Shown: positions 1-8,414 of the stretch, piece after piece
How positions within the stretch are numbered: position 1 is the first letter of the stretch
Layout of the letters: each line of letters opens with the position of its first letter
NCBI GenBank assembly: GCA_002394165.1
Contig: DGTA01000103.1
Span: 1 to 30,897, forward strand
Source: Lachnospiraceae bacterium UBA4348
GTDB taxonomy: Bacteria > Bacillota > Clostridia > Lachnospirales > Lachnospiraceae
Length of the DNA stretch: 30,897 bases
Reading direction: 5' to 3'
Position numbers and translations under genes: made by a program
The notes under the pieces: model-generated
Database searches by the model: none
Told to the model about the DNA's origin: nothing
The model's input: the letters and a program-made list of their open reading frames with translations, nothing else

Positions 1-1042
1 TCGCGGCGTCCGGGTTCGTTCCCTTCGAGTCGTTGTAATAAACAACGCCGCGTTTCTCCGCCACATACTCGATCCGGTGCTCCACCGCTGTAAACGAGCG
101 CAGCACCGCGCGGATCTCCTCGATGGGTACGCCGACGGCGCCGGTCATCGCGACAGCCGTCATCACGTTCTCATAATTATGCCGTCCCGGAAGAAGGAGT
201 TCCTTGACGCGGATCACTTCGGTCTCTTCCCCGTTTCTTCTCCAGATGATCCTGTCCTTCCGGATAAAGAGTCCCTCCTCCAGCTCATTAAGGGAGCTGA
301 AGAAGATCACCTTTGCCTTTACCCGCGGTGCGAAATCCCGCAGGACCGGGTCCTCGTAGTTGAGCACGCAGAAATCTTCCTCTGTCTGGTTTCGGCAGAT
401 CTCTTCCTTGACCCTGATATATTCTTCCAGCGTATGATGCCGGTTCAGATGATCCGGTGTAATATTGGTGATCGCACTTGCCTTTGGATGGAACGTATCG
501 ATCGTCTCGAGCTGGAAGCTGCTGATCTCGGCCACGACCGCCGAATGCTCGGTGGTGTCCAGGGCCGCTCCCGTGTAGGCGGTACCGATATTGCCGACCA
601 CGAACACCTCGTCGGTGCGGGGCTTAGTCCCCTTCGTGGCGTGATAGCGCATGATCTCGCCCACCAGCGTCGTGGTCGTTGTCTTCCCGTTCGTGCCCGT
701 GATCGCCAGGACCATGCCCCGGCCGCACTGGTAAGCCAGCTCCACTTCACCCCAGATCGGGATCCCCGCACTTCGGATCATCTCCACCTGCGGGATATCG
801 CAGGGAACGCCGGGGGAAAGGACCGCCAGGTCCACTCCTTTTAAGACATCCCCGGTCATCTCTCCGATCACGACCTCTGCCTTCGTCCCATCCTGGAACT
901 TGGCAAGCACATCTTTTTCTGTCAGTTTACCGTTTCCTTCATAGACGACAGGAAGCGCGCCGACCTGTTCAAGAAGCCTGGCGGATCCAATTCCGCTGAT
1001 ACCCGCTCCATAGACCAGTACACGTTTTCCCTTCAGATCCAT
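1..1042 (-). CDS. murD: UDP-N-acetylmuramoyl-L-alanine--D-glutamate ligase MurD (C-terminus cut by window edge)
   Basis: MurD adds D-glutamate to UDP-MurNAc-L-Ala in the cytoplasm during peptidoglycan precursor synthesis. I translated this frame directly: about 347 residues are present and no stop is met before the left edge. The N-terminus shows a Rossmann-like glycine motif (VYGAGISGIG, residues 10-19). The Mur-ligase ATP loop GTNGKTTTTT starts at residue 116. Further on are NITPDHLNRH and the PGRHNYEN motif, both typical of MurD. The ATG at 1042 has AGGAGG about 10 bases upstream. The gene starts 37 bases after mraY ends, so it is probably in the same dcw operon. Full MurD is about 450 residues, so roughly the last 100 residues lie outside the window. 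Identity is secure; only the end is missing. Confidence 0.95.
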   Translation of the reverse strand, partial: MDLKGKRVLVYGAGISGIGSARLLEQVGALPVVYEGNGKLTEKDVLAKFQDGTKAEVVIGEMTGDVLKGVDLAVLSPGVPCDIPQVEMIRSAGIPIWGEVELAYQCGRGMVLAITGTNGKTTTTTLVGEIMRYHATKGTKPRTDEVFVVGNIGTAYTGAALDTTEHSAVVAEISSFQLETIDTFHPKASAITNITPDHLNRHHTLEEYIRVKEEICRNQTEEDFCVLNYEDPVLRDFAPRVKAKVIFFSSLNELEEGLFIRKDRIIWRRNGEETEVIRVKELLLPGRHNYENVMTAVAMTGAVGVPIEEIRAVLRSFTAVEHRIEYVAEKRGVVYYNDSKGTNPDAA

Positions 1043-1079
1043 TTCGGCTTGATCCTCCTGTTCTGTTACTTTTTTATCT

Positions 1080-2060
1080 TCACATGGCCGCCCAGGAGAT
1101 CACACTCATAAAGAGGGTGACCAGGGCAAAAAGAACCACGATCCTCGTCTCCGACCATTTAAAACCGGTCCATCCGCCCAGCTCCAGGTGATGATGGAAG
1201 GGGGACATCTTAAAGATACGCTTTCCGCCTGTTTTTTTAAAGTAGGTCACCTGGATCATTACCGAAAGAACTTCGATCAGGTAGATCACTCCGAACAGCA
1301 GAATGAACAGCGGCATCTGCAGAAGATACGCGCAGGCCGCCACAAAACCGCCCAGGGCGAGCGATCCGGTGTCTCCCATGAATACTCTGGCCGGATAGGC
1401 GTTGTGAATGAGGAATCCGCCCAGCGCGCCGATCATGCCCGCGCAGGCCGGTTCAAGACCGCCGCCCAGTCTGGCCGAGGCCGCGAAGAGAAAACCTGCC
1501 GCGACCATCGTCACCGTGGAGGCAAGTCCGTCCAGTCCGTCCGTAAAGTTGACTCCGTTGACCGTTCCGATGACCGCAAAGAATGCCAGCGGGGTCGCCG
1601 CGATCCTGACAGCCATTCCTTCCAGCTTCTTTCCGCCGGTGAAGGGCAGGATCACTTCCAGGCACTCCGGCCTGACCATCCACAGGTAGACCACGAAAAC
1701 CGCCGTCAGTGCGATCATCCCCACCATCTTCTGGCGGGGCATCAGGCCGTCGGACCTTTTCAGCACGACCTTGAGGTAATCGTCGATAAAGCCGATGATC
1801 CCGAAGCCCAGTGTCATAAAGAGCACCGGCACCGTCTGCGGATACTTCCCGATCACGAAAAGCTGTGAGACCAGGAAAGCGCACAGGATCATGATACCGC
1901 CCATGGTGGGCGTCCCGGCCTTCTCCAGATGTGACTTGACGCCTTCCACACGCTCTGTCTGGCGCACCTTCAGCTTTCTCAGATAAGAGATCAGGAAAGG
2001 CGCAATGAGCAGACAGGCGGCAAAGGCCGAAAACAGACATAAAATGGTTAAGGTATTCAT
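1080..2060 (-). CDS. mraY: Phospho-N-acetylmuramoyl-pentapeptide transferase MraY
   Basis: This 326-residue polytopic membrane enzyme transfers phospho-MurNAc-pentapeptide from UDP to undecaprenyl phosphate, giving lipid I on the inner face of the membrane. The length matches the family (320-360). Visible family motifs are GTPTMGG near residue 50, FIDDYLK near residue 91 with the paired catalytic aspartates, NFTDGLDGLA near residue 171, FMGDTGSLALGG near residue 228, and the histidine-rich MSPFHHHLE near residue 286. About ten hydrophobic helices are evident. Its ATG overlaps the stop of the upstream penicillin-binding protein by four bases (ATGA), which implies translational coupling. murE and murF, which sit beside mraY in many Bacilli, are absent here. 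Identification is very firm. Confidence 0.97.
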   Translation of the reverse strand: MNTLTILCLFSAFAACLLIAPFLISYLRKLKVRQTERVEGVKSHLEKAGTPTMGGIMILCAFLVSQLFVIGKYPQTVPVLFMTLGFGIIGFIDDYLKVVLKRSDGLMPRQKMVGMIALTAVFVVYLWMVRPECLEVILPFTGGKKLEGMAVRIAATPLAFFAVIGTVNGVNFTDGLDGLASTVTMVAAGFLFAASARLGGGLEPACAGMIGALGGFLIHNAYPARVFMGDTGSLALGGFVAACAYLLQMPLFILLFGVIYLIEVLSVMIQVTYFKKTGGKRIFKMSPFHHHLELGGWTGFKWSETRIVVLFALVTLFMSVISWAAM

Positions 2061-4342
2061 AAATCAGGCTCCTGTGACAGGGCATCCTCCCCGGCCAGAT
2101 CCTCGTCGGTCACGCCGGCCCAGGTCGTCGCGTCATCTCCCGTATCCGACGCTTCGGGCGGAGAGGCGATGTCCGGATTATCCGCTACCGGATCCGGTCT
2201 GGTTCCCTGTTCATACAATGTCACTTCGATCATATTGAGATAACCGTCGATCACCGTGCCCTCGGCCGTCATATGGGCGCCCTCGATGGCATTGCCGGCG
2301 GTATCCACTACATTTCCGTCCAGGTCTACGTAACAGTCGTTGTGCAGGACGCCGTAGCTGTCAAAGGCCTGGAAAAGATCTGAATTCTTGCGGCTTCTCG
2401 TCCCATTGTCCGTGACGATGTCTTTCTCGGTCAGCCCCAGTCTCTGGAGCAGATCCGGCGTCACTTCTTCGGTCGGGTACAGTCCCATCGCCGGGAAAAG
2501 CTCGGTGGCGATCTGCCTGAAAAGGACCTGCGGATACGAACTGTCCGCCTGGTTATCGACGTTGGGTTCGTCGACAACAATATACATGACGACCTTCGGG
2601 TCGTCCATCGGGCATGCACCGATGAAGGATACGAGGTACTTGCCCTTGTCACGTTTTCCGGTCGATGCGTCGATCTTCTCAGCCGTACCGGTCTTTCCTC
2701 CGGTCAGGTAACCCGGTACCTGTGATTTCTGACCGGTACCCTTCTGGACCGCCGTCGTCAGGTACTGGCGAAGAAGGGCTGATACCTGGGATGAGATCGG
2801 CTGGCGCAGCACCAGCGGATCCACCGTCTTGATGAGCGTCCCGTCCGGGGCGATCACCTTCTCCAGCACATGAGGCTGGTAATACCGGCCTCCGTTGATG
2901 ACAGCCGAGAATGCCGCGATCTCCTGGATCATCGAGCAGGTGAAGCCCTGTCCGAAGGTACAGGTGGCCAGCTCAACCTCATGCATGGAGGTGCTGGAAT
3001 AAACGACTCCGGGTGATTCGTTGGGAAGATCGATGCCTGTGAGGCTCCCGAAATTGAACCCCTGCTGGTAAGCACAGAAGGGTTTGATTCCCAGCTTCAT
3101 GCCGATCTGCATCAGGGCGTCGTTGCAGGAATTGACGATGGCGTATTCCAGGGTCTCCTCCCCGTGGCCGTAGATGTTGTCGCAGCGGATGGTCGTGTCC
3201 GTGATGAACTCGCTGCCGTCGCAGTAGAAGGTATCTCCGTCCTTGACCGCGCCGGTCTCCAGGGCGGCGGCCACGGTCACCGGTTTGAACACTGATCCGG
3301 GTTCATAGCCGACAGATACGCAGAAATTGCTCCACATCTTGTTGAGCTCTTCCGTATACTCTTCATCCGACATGGTACGCGCTTCCGCACCGGTGTGATA
3401 TTCACCGAAATCCGTCGGATCATTCAGATTATACGAAGAATTGGTCGCCATGGCCAGAATCGCTCCGCTGTTCGGATCCATCACAACCACACCGACATTT
3501 TCGGCACCCTTTCCATGGTGCTCTTTGTCCCCGTACGCGGCATCGAAATCCCGGATCTTCGACTCAACGATCTCCTGGTAATTCATGTCCAGCGTCAGGG
3601 CCAGTGTATTGCCGTGTTCCGGCTCTATCGTTGTCTTTTCAAATTCAGAGTCATCATTCAGGTACCCGTAGGTCCGGCCGTTCACCCCGGAAAGGAGGCT
3701 GTCGTAATAGAGCTCCGTCCCGGTAATGCCGTCCCCCAGGTCGTTGGAAAAACCGATCACCTGGGACGCAAGGCTGTCATAGGGATAATTCCTTTTATAT
3801 CCCTGCTCAAACCAGACGCCGCGGACCTGTTTTCTCTCAAGGATCTGCTCGTCGCTCAGGTTCTCCTGATCCGAAGCGGAGGTGTAGGCCTCAAAGGCTC
3901 TCTTCTGCTCCTCGGAGACCATCTTGGCCAGGATCTGGTACTGGCTGTCTTTGGTCTTTTCATCTGCCAGAAGAGACCGGATCTTTTCCTCATCCAGCTC
4001 AAAATAACTGACCAGCGCACGGATGGTCGGCTCCACGAATTTAGGATCGCTGTTGCAGTACCTGCAGTCCAGGATCACATTATAGACCAGATCACTCTTG
4101 GCAAGAATAATCCCGTTCCTGTCCATAATTTCCCCACGGCGGAACGGGATCGTCTGCGAATCATAATTCTGCTGGGACAGGACCCGGCGGGCATACTTGT
4201 TCCCACTGGTCATGGTGATGATTGTGATCCTGCCCAGCAGCACGGCCAGGCCGATAAAAACGATCACAAACAGCCATACCAGCCTTCTGTCCATTTTGCG
4301 GGTATAGTGCCGTATCCTCTTGCGTTTGTTTCCGGATGCCAA
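2057..4342 (-). CDS. ftsI: Class B penicillin-binding protein (FtsI/PBP2B-like septal transpeptidase)
   Basis: A 761-residue peptidoglycan D,D-transpeptidase of the division-associated class B type, anchored by one N-terminal membrane helix (about residues 20-43). A dimerisation/pedestal domain with the usual FRRGEIMDRNG motif follows. The transpeptidase domain shows the three active-site motifs: SVFK (catalytic Ser350, Lys353), SCN (405-407) and KTGT (550-553). The last 130 or so residues are acidic and do not look like a PASTA repeat, so this resembles FtsI/PBP2B more than SpoVD. The start is a TTG at 4342 with AGGAG five bases upstream; the first in-frame ATG (4294) has no ribosome site. 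It lies between ftsL and mraY, as expected for the FtsL-FtsI septal synthesis complex. Confidence 0.93.
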   Translation of the reverse strand: MASGNKRKRIRHYTRKMDRRLVWLFVIVFIGLAVLLGRITIITMTSGNKYARRVLSQQNYDSQTIPFRRGEIMDRNGIILAKSDLVYNVILDCRYCNSDPKFVEPTIRALVSYFELDEEKIRSLLADEKTKDSQYQILAKMVSEEQKRAFEAYTSASDQENLSDEQILERKQVRGVWFEQGYKRNYPYDSLASQVIGFSNDLGDGITGTELYYDSLLSGVNGRTYGYLNDDSEFEKTTIEPEHGNTLALTLDMNYQEIVESKIRDFDAAYGDKEHHGKGAENVGVVVMDPNSGAILAMATNSSYNLNDPTDFGEYHTGAEARTMSDEEYTEELNKMWSNFCVSVGYEPGSVFKPVTVAAALETGAVKDGDTFYCDGSEFITDTTIRCDNIYGHGEETLEYAIVNSCNDALMQIGMKLGIKPFCAYQQGFNFGSLTGIDLPNESPGVVYSSTSMHEVELATCTFGQGFTCSMIQEIAAFSAVINGGRYYQPHVLEKVIAPDGTLIKTVDPLVLRQPISSQVSALLRQYLTTAVQKGTGQKSQVPGYLTGGKTGTAEKIDASTGKRDKGKYLVSFIGACPMDDPKVVMYIVVDEPNVDNQADSSYPQVLFRQIATELFPAMGLYPTEEVTPDLLQRLGLTEKDIVTDNGTRSRKNSDLFQAFDSYGVLHNDCYVDLDGNVVDTAGNAIEGAHMTAEGTVIDGYLNMIEVTLYEQGTRPDPVADNPDIASPPEASDTGDDATTWAGVTDEDLAGEDALSQEPDL

Positions 4343-4347
4343 AACTA

Positions 4348-4352
4348 CTCCT
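4348..4352 (-). promoter_or_regulatory. Ribosome binding site deciding the TTG start of the PBP gene
   Basis: AGGAG on the minus strand lies five bases before the TTG at 4342. It is the only plausible Shine-Dalgarno sequence near the N-terminus, and it favours TTG over the later ATG at 4294, which would start immediately before the membrane helix. Confidence 0.7.
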
Positions 4353-4353
4353 G

Positions 4354-4836
4354 TTAATCAGGCACGGCCCGGAACTGTCTCACATAATCGTTGTCAGGGA
4401 CCTCGTACGTCACGATCTGATCCGATGTTTTGTAGACCATTCCGAGGCTGCCGATCGCTCTCTCTTTGATCTCCTCCAGATCCACCGAAGAGACCACCCT
4501 GTTGTACTCGGTATCATTGCTGATCTTGAGTGTGCACAGCTGGGTCTCCAGCCGGGTGGACGTCTTCTGCAGAGTGGTGTAGGACGCCTGCAGTTTCAGA
4601 TAATTAACGCAAACAGCCACACAGATCACGGCCGCCAGCGTCAGAAATACAACATATCCAAGGTTCATTTGAAGCGCCCTGGCTCTCGCAGCCGCCACTT
4701 CCGGGCTCAGCTTTCTGCCGGTCTCCTCCCAGGCAGCCCTGCTGCGCGCAGTGTTTCCCTCGACCATAACGAGCGACACGTCCGGACCCCCTCCGGCAAT
4801 ACTGCTGCGCCAGTCTTTTTCTCTTACCCTTGCCAT
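4354..4836 (-). CDS. ftsL: FtsL-like cell division protein
   Basis: A 160-residue bitopic membrane protein. It has a basic and acidic cytoplasmic N-terminus of about 70 residues, one membrane helix near residues 73-95, then an extracytoplasmic heptad-rich stretch (about 96-140) that looks like the FtsL/DivIC coiled coil. FtsL family sequences are poorly conserved, so the assignment rests on topology, size and position between rsmH and the class B PBP, which is the normal dcw place for ftsL. FtsL would pair with a DivIC/FtsB-type partner and activate the septal transpeptidase encoded directly downstream. GGGAG lies nine bases before the ATG. The cytoplasmic part is longer than in B. subtilis FtsL. 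Confidence 0.8.
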   Translation of the reverse strand: MARVREKDWRSSIAGGGPDVSLVMVEGNTARSRAAWEETGRKLSPEVAAARARALQMNLGYVVFLTLAAVICVAVCVNYLKLQASYTTLQKTSTRLETQLCTLKISNDTEYNRVVSSVDLEEIKERAIGSLGMVYKTSDQIVTYEVPDNDYVRQFRAVPD

Positions 4837-4854
4837 ATCAAAAAACTCCCGCTC

Positions 4855-5808
4855 TCAGTTACCAATTTCCCCTGTGTGCCTTTCAAACACCCGCAGCTTT
4901 GCGCTGGCCGCCCGGCTGTTCCCTTCCAGCTCGGACGCAGACGGTGTGATCGGCTTTCTGGTGATCACTTTTCCCTTCGGTTTCTTCCCGCACACACATA
5001 CCGGGAAGTCCTTCGGACAGGTGCAGGGATTCTCATTCCTTCGGAATGCCTCCTTGACGATCCTGTCCTCCAGTGAATGAAACGAGATCACGCACAGACG
5101 GCCTCCTTCCCCAAGGAGACCGATCATATCATCAAGAGATGACTCGAGAACATCCAGCTCCCGGTTCACCTCGATCCTGATCGCCTGAAAAGTCCTTTTG
5201 GCCGGGTGCCCCCCCACAGCCCTTACCCGGGCCGGGATCGCGGCCTTGATTATCTGAATTAACTCCCCACTCGTCTCGATCGTATGCTCAGTTCTTGCAC
5301 TCACGATATGCTTGGCGATGTTCTTCGCAAACCTGTCTTCCCCATAGTCTCTGATGATGCGGTAAAGCTCCATCTCGCTATACAGATTTACAACATCCCT
5401 CGCACATAAGGACTGCCTCTGGTCCATTCGCATGTCCAGCGGCGCATCCTCCCTGTAAGTGAACCCGCGGCCGGCGTCGTCAAGCTGATAAGAGGAGACC
5501 CCCAGGTCCAAAATGACTCCATCAACTGATGAGATTTCAAGCTTTGCCAACACATCCTTCATCGAGCAGTAGTTACTCCGCACGATGGTGACCCTGTCGG
5601 CATATGTTTCCAGTCGTTTTCCCGCGGCGGCAATGGCAGCCGCATCCTGATCGATCCCGATCAGCCTTCCTTTGTCTGACAGACGGCGGCATATCTCGAA
5701 AGAATGTCCGCCTCCGCCCAGTGTCCCGTCAACGTAAATTCCATCCGGCCTGATCTTCAGGTTTTCGATACATTCCTCCAGAAGCACAGACTTATGCATA
5801 AACTCCAT
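4855..5808 (-). CDS. rsmH: 16S rRNA (cytosine(1402)-N(4))-methyltransferase RsmH
   Basis: RsmH (MraW) methylates C1402 of 16S rRNA in the ribosomal P site using S-adenosylmethionine. The N-terminus MHKSVLLEECI and the SAM motif GTLGGGGHS are diagnostic. The family segments VDGVILDLGVSSYQLD, RGFTYREDAPLDMRMD and CVISFHSLEDRIVK are all present. I place the start at ATG 5808 (317 residues) because AAGGAG ends eight bases upstream; a GTG three codons earlier overlaps that ribosome site and is unlikely. The gene begins 12 bases after the mraZ stop, so the two are co-transcribed. Length fits the family (about 310). Confidence 0.96.
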   Translation of the reverse strand: MEFMHKSVLLEECIENLKIRPDGIYVDGTLGGGGHSFEICRRLSDKGRLIGIDQDAAAIAAAGKRLETYADRVTIVRSNYCSMKDVLAKLEISSVDGVILDLGVSSYQLDDAGRGFTYREDAPLDMRMDQRQSLCARDVVNLYSEMELYRIIRDYGEDRFAKNIAKHIVSARTEHTIETSGELIQIIKAAIPARVRAVGGHPAKRTFQAIRIEVNRELDVLESSLDDMIGLLGEGGRLCVISFHSLEDRIVKEAFRRNENPCTCPKDFPVCVCGKKPKGKVITRKPITPSASELEGNSRAASAKLRVFERHTGEIGN

Positions 5809-5820
5809 AAAGATCACTCC

Positions 5821-6252
5821 TTAGATGTTGAGCCCAAGCTGCGCCATCTGTTCGGCGATATCATCCATATCGCCCTCGGCATTGTACTGTGACCATCTGG
5901 CTTTATCCCAGATTTCCACTCTGTTGATCATTCCGGTTACAACTACATCTTTATCAAGACCGGCAAATTCTCTCAGCGTTGCCGGTAAGAGAACTCTCCC
6001 CTGCCGGTCCAGCTCACAGGTCTGTGCACCTGCGACAAAGAAACGCGTGAATCTCCTGGCGTTGCTCTGCGTAAGCGGTAATTCACGGAGTTTTTCTTCG
6101 AATGCCTGCCATTCTCCGATAGGGAAAACAAACAGACAGCCATCCAATCCCCTGGTAACTTTAAATTCGTCACCCAGTTCATCCCTGAACCTGGTCGGGA
6201 TTATCAGCCTGCCCTTGGAGTCCACTGTATGATTTGACTCACCATTGAACAT
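5821..6252 (-). CDS. mraZ: Transcriptional regulator MraZ
   Basis: MraZ is a DNA-binding protein of the SpoVT/AbrB fold that controls the dcw cluster, normally including its own promoter. Two tandem half-domains are visible, each with the family signature: DSKGRLIIP near the N-terminus and DRQGRVLLP in the second half. I start at ATG 6252 (143 residues, the usual size) because GGAGG lies eight bases upstream and the protein then opens with MFNGESNHTVDSKG, as MraZ proteins do. An in-frame extension to 6321 would add 23 residues that run through the leader and have no homologous counterpart. It is the first gene of the cluster, preceded by a strong promoter and repeat boxes. Confidence 0.95.
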   Translation of the reverse strand: MFNGESNHTVDSKGRLIIPTRFRDELGDEFKVTRGLDGCLFVFPIGEWQAFEEKLRELPLTQSNARRFTRFFVAGAQTCELDRQGRVLLPATLREFAGLDKDVVVTGMINRVEIWDKARWSQYNAEGDMDDIAEQMAQLGLNI

Positions 6253-6260
6253 CCCGTCTG

Positions 6261-6265
6261 CCTCC
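6261..6265 (-). promoter_or_regulatory. Ribosome binding site of mraZ
   Basis: GGAGG on the minus strand, eight bases before ATG 6252. It fixes the mraZ start and rules out the longer reading frame. Confidence 0.8.
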
Positions 6266-6317
6266 GATGCGGTCAGAGGTGATCTCCCATCCTGAGCAAA
6301 TCTCATGGGATGATCCA

Positions 6318-6352
6318 TCACTTTTTAACCACATTCCACCACTTTTCACCAC
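6318..6352 (-). promoter_or_regulatory. Probable MraZ operator boxes (10-bp-spaced GTGG repeats)
   Basis: On the plus strand CCAC occurs at 6329-6332, 6339-6342 and 6349-6352, exactly ten bases apart. A related TCACTTTTT starts at 6318, one base out of register. Read on the minus strand this gives AAAGTGG-like units with three-base spacers, one per helical turn. Known MraZ proteins bind short direct repeats of this kind ahead of mraZ (TGGG-type in E. coli, AAAGTG-type in mycoplasmas). The boxes lie just downstream of the -10 element, in the leader of the transcript, where binding should repress. The repeats are seen; the MraZ link is inference from family knowledge and position. Confidence 0.72.
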
Positions 6353-6362
6353 CTACGCTCCT

Positions 6363-6391
6363 ATCATAAAACATCAGGTGGGAAAGTTCAA
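6363..6391 (-). promoter_or_regulatory. SigA-type promoter of the mraZ/dcw operon
   Basis: Minus strand TTGAAC (6391-6386) and TATGAT (6368-6363) are separated by 17 bases. They match the housekeeping consensus at five of six -10 positions and four of six -35 positions. The start point would be near 6356, about 100 bases ahead of mraZ. A plus-strand GTGGGAA lies between the two elements (6378-6384) and could be one more regulator contact. Confidence 0.75.
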
Positions 6392-6400
6392 GTAGAAATG

Positions 6401-6434
6401 AAAAAAAGATGACAGGGGGCCCGCCCCTGTCATC
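6401..6434 (-). terminator. Rho-independent terminator after the RelA/SpoT-domain gene
   Basis: A perfect 11-bp stem (6434-6424 pairing with 6418-6408, GATGACAGGGG and its complement), a five-base loop and a run of seven T on the minus strand (6407-6401). The stem begins directly after the stop codon at 6435-6437. It separates the folC-to-alarmone unit from the mraZ promoter, whose -35 lies 10 bases further on. Confidence 0.93.
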
Positions 6435-8357
6435 TCAGGATTTCGAAAACATCATCTCCATATCCGTCCCGGATATGTACTTGGGATTGCTCATATTCCA
6501 TTCTCTCAGGTCCGTCACCACCTGATGGTAAAGCGCCTGGCCTCCGTGCACGATATCGTAGGTCCTCGCATCGTTCTTGGCCTCCAGGTGCCTGCCGAAG
6601 CTGCAGTTTAAAACGTCCTCCGGCCCGTAGCTTTCCAGCTCTCCGTCAGGCCAGAACAGGTACATCCTCGGCAGCTTGATATCCTCCACCCCGCAGCGCT
6701 CCAGGATCTTCACCCCGACCTGTTCGTAGCAGGTGAACACATGGCTGTAGCGCCACACCGTGCGGGTGAAATCGGAGACCCTGAACTGGCCGAGCCAGTT
6801 CTCGTCCATCATGCCGTCCTCCGTCTCCTTCGAGACGATCAGCACGATCGGGAAAACGCAGGCCGGGTCTTCGATGGCCGATACGATCTGGCCGATCTGG
6901 TCTTCCCGGACGATCCTCCGGCGGTTGAAGCACGGGATGCCGCTGTGGATGCCCACCGTATCCACAAGCTGTTTGTAAAAGCCCGGATAACTGAAAAAGC
7001 TGGGCAGGTTCTCGCGGATCATGTTGTCTCTCTCTGCCTGGGCATATCCGTTCCGGACAGAGAGCACCACCCGGCCCTCGTTATCGGGTAGCAGGGAGGC
7101 TTCTGAATACCAGATCCGTCCCGCTTCATCCGTATCCACGTGACGGACCTTCATCCGGAAGATCCGCTTCTCCCAGTCAGTCTCCACAGCTGCGTGGTAG
7201 CCCGCAATGTCCAGTTCCATGCCTCCCGCCTGGCGGGGCATGTCCCCGAAGATCGGCTCATAGCGCTGCACACACCACTGGTAGATGGTCTCCACGCTGC
7301 GCCGGAAGATCACTTCCTGTGCGGGGTTCTCCTCTTTGAGCCTGCTGCCGTCGACCACACAGGTCATCCTGAACACATCATGGTTTGACAGCGGCTGCAG
7401 CTGATAGTGGCGGGATTCAGCCAGGCTCTCCTCACGCCCGTCATTGAATACGTCAAGCTCCCTGAAGACGGCCGTCAGCTCGGGGTGATGGAAGATACCC
7501 TCATTGAGCAGGGCGATGACCGTGTTGACGTTGATCGGGATGCGCCTTGTCTTTTTCAGGAACAGACCGATCAGCGCCGGCTTGCTCGTCTTGAAGATCC
7601 GCTTCGCGATGCTGTCGACAGTGGTCTTCTGGTCCTCGTCCAGGATCTGCACCACCCTCGGATACATGGGCGTGGTGTCCATCTTGATCCTGAAATGGCT
7701 CCGGATCATATCCGTCCAGTTGCCCGATTTATACAGCTCATGTCCCAGGTCCTCAAACAGGGAGACCATGGATTTGTCACAAAGCTCAAGGGTTGCCAGG
7801 ATGCTGTTGAAGAACCTGGAAAATCCGGGATAATCCTTCCACAGCTCCTCGCCTTTGTAGCGCATGTCATGCTCGATCTCGTGCCAGCCCTCAAAGAACA
7901 TTGTCTTGATCTGGATCTCAAAGGTAGCATCTATGCACATGTCCCACGTGGCGGGAGAGACGGCGCTGCGCAGGTACTCCGGAAGCTTGAAGACTCCGTT
8001 GAGTTTTGTCGGTTTGAACTCATCCTCGGTGCGCTTGGATGTGGACCACTCGATCGCCTCGAAGGTGTTCTCCATGATGTTCCGGCAGATATCCACGTCA
8101 TCATCAAAATACAGGTTGATCCTCACGCCGATCAGGTCCTGCAGCTTGTGCTCCTCGTTGTAAGCCTTCTGCTCGAATTTCTCAGCCATCGACCTGGCCG
8201 ATTTGGTTCTTGAGAACACGCGGTAATAGATACCGCACTGTTCCAGTCTGTCACTGATTATCCGTTTAAGGTCCTGTTCCACGACTGCCGAGACCTTGAC
8301 CTTCTCAGCCAGTTCTTCCTTGGTAAACAGGGCTCTGTCATACGTTTCCATTTCCAT
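6435..8357 (-). CDS. RelA/SpoT-domain (p)ppGpp synthetase-like protein with long C-terminal extension
   Basis: The first 210 residues form a RelA/SpoT nucleotidyltransferase domain like that of small alarmone synthetases, which make (p)ppGpp from ATP and GTP/GDP. Counting from ATG 8357, the ATP/G-loop motif RTKSARSMAEK lies at 50-60, DLIGVRI at 74-80 and EIQIKT at 147-152, followed by W and EHDMRYK. All match the synthetase signature, so activity is likely. No HD hydrolase domain precedes it, and no recognisable TGS or ACT follows. The remaining 430 or so residues are soluble, mixed alpha/beta and unknown to me. Starts at 8357 or 8351 both lie near AGGTGG; the upstream ATG 8381 has no ribosome site. 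It closes the folC unit and is followed by a terminator. Confidence 0.82.
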   Translation of the reverse strand: MEMETYDRALFTKEELAEKVKVSAVVEQDLKRIISDRLEQCGIYYRVFSRTKSARSMAEKFEQKAYNEEHKLQDLIGVRINLYFDDDVDICRNIMENTFEAIEWSTSKRTEDEFKPTKLNGVFKLPEYLRSAVSPATWDMCIDATFEIQIKTMFFEGWHEIEHDMRYKGEELWKDYPGFSRFFNSILATLELCDKSMVSLFEDLGHELYKSGNWTDMIRSHFRIKMDTTPMYPRVVQILDEDQKTTVDSIAKRIFKTSKPALIGLFLKKTRRIPINVNTVIALLNEGIFHHPELTAVFRELDVFNDGREESLAESRHYQLQPLSNHDVFRMTCVVDGSRLKEENPAQEVIFRRSVETIYQWCVQRYEPIFGDMPRQAGGMELDIAGYHAAVETDWEKRIFRMKVRHVDTDEAGRIWYSEASLLPDNEGRVVLSVRNGYAQAERDNMIRENLPSFFSYPGFYKQLVDTVGIHSGIPCFNRRRIVREDQIGQIVSAIEDPACVFPIVLIVSKETEDGMMDENWLGQFRVSDFTRTVWRYSHVFTCYEQVGVKILERCGVEDIKLPRMYLFWPDGELESYGPEDVLNCSFGRHLEAKNDARTYDIVHGGQALYHQVVTDLREWNMSNPKYISGTDMEMMFSKS

Positions 8358-8414
8358 CAATCCACCTGTTTCGCAGATCATGCGTCTGTGCCCGCTTTCT
8401 CTCCCGTCAGGAGA

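Noticed and set aside
77..844. Plus-strand open frame of about 255 codons opposite murD
   Set aside because: It lies wholly antisense to a clear MurD coding region, has an Arg/His/Asp-rich composition without motifs, and is explained by codon bias of the minus-strand gene.
6253..6321. Extended N-terminus of mraZ up to 6321
   Set aside because: The extension runs toward the operator repeats, lacks a ribosome site and precedes the usual MraZ N-terminus; ATG 6252 has GGAGG at good spacing.
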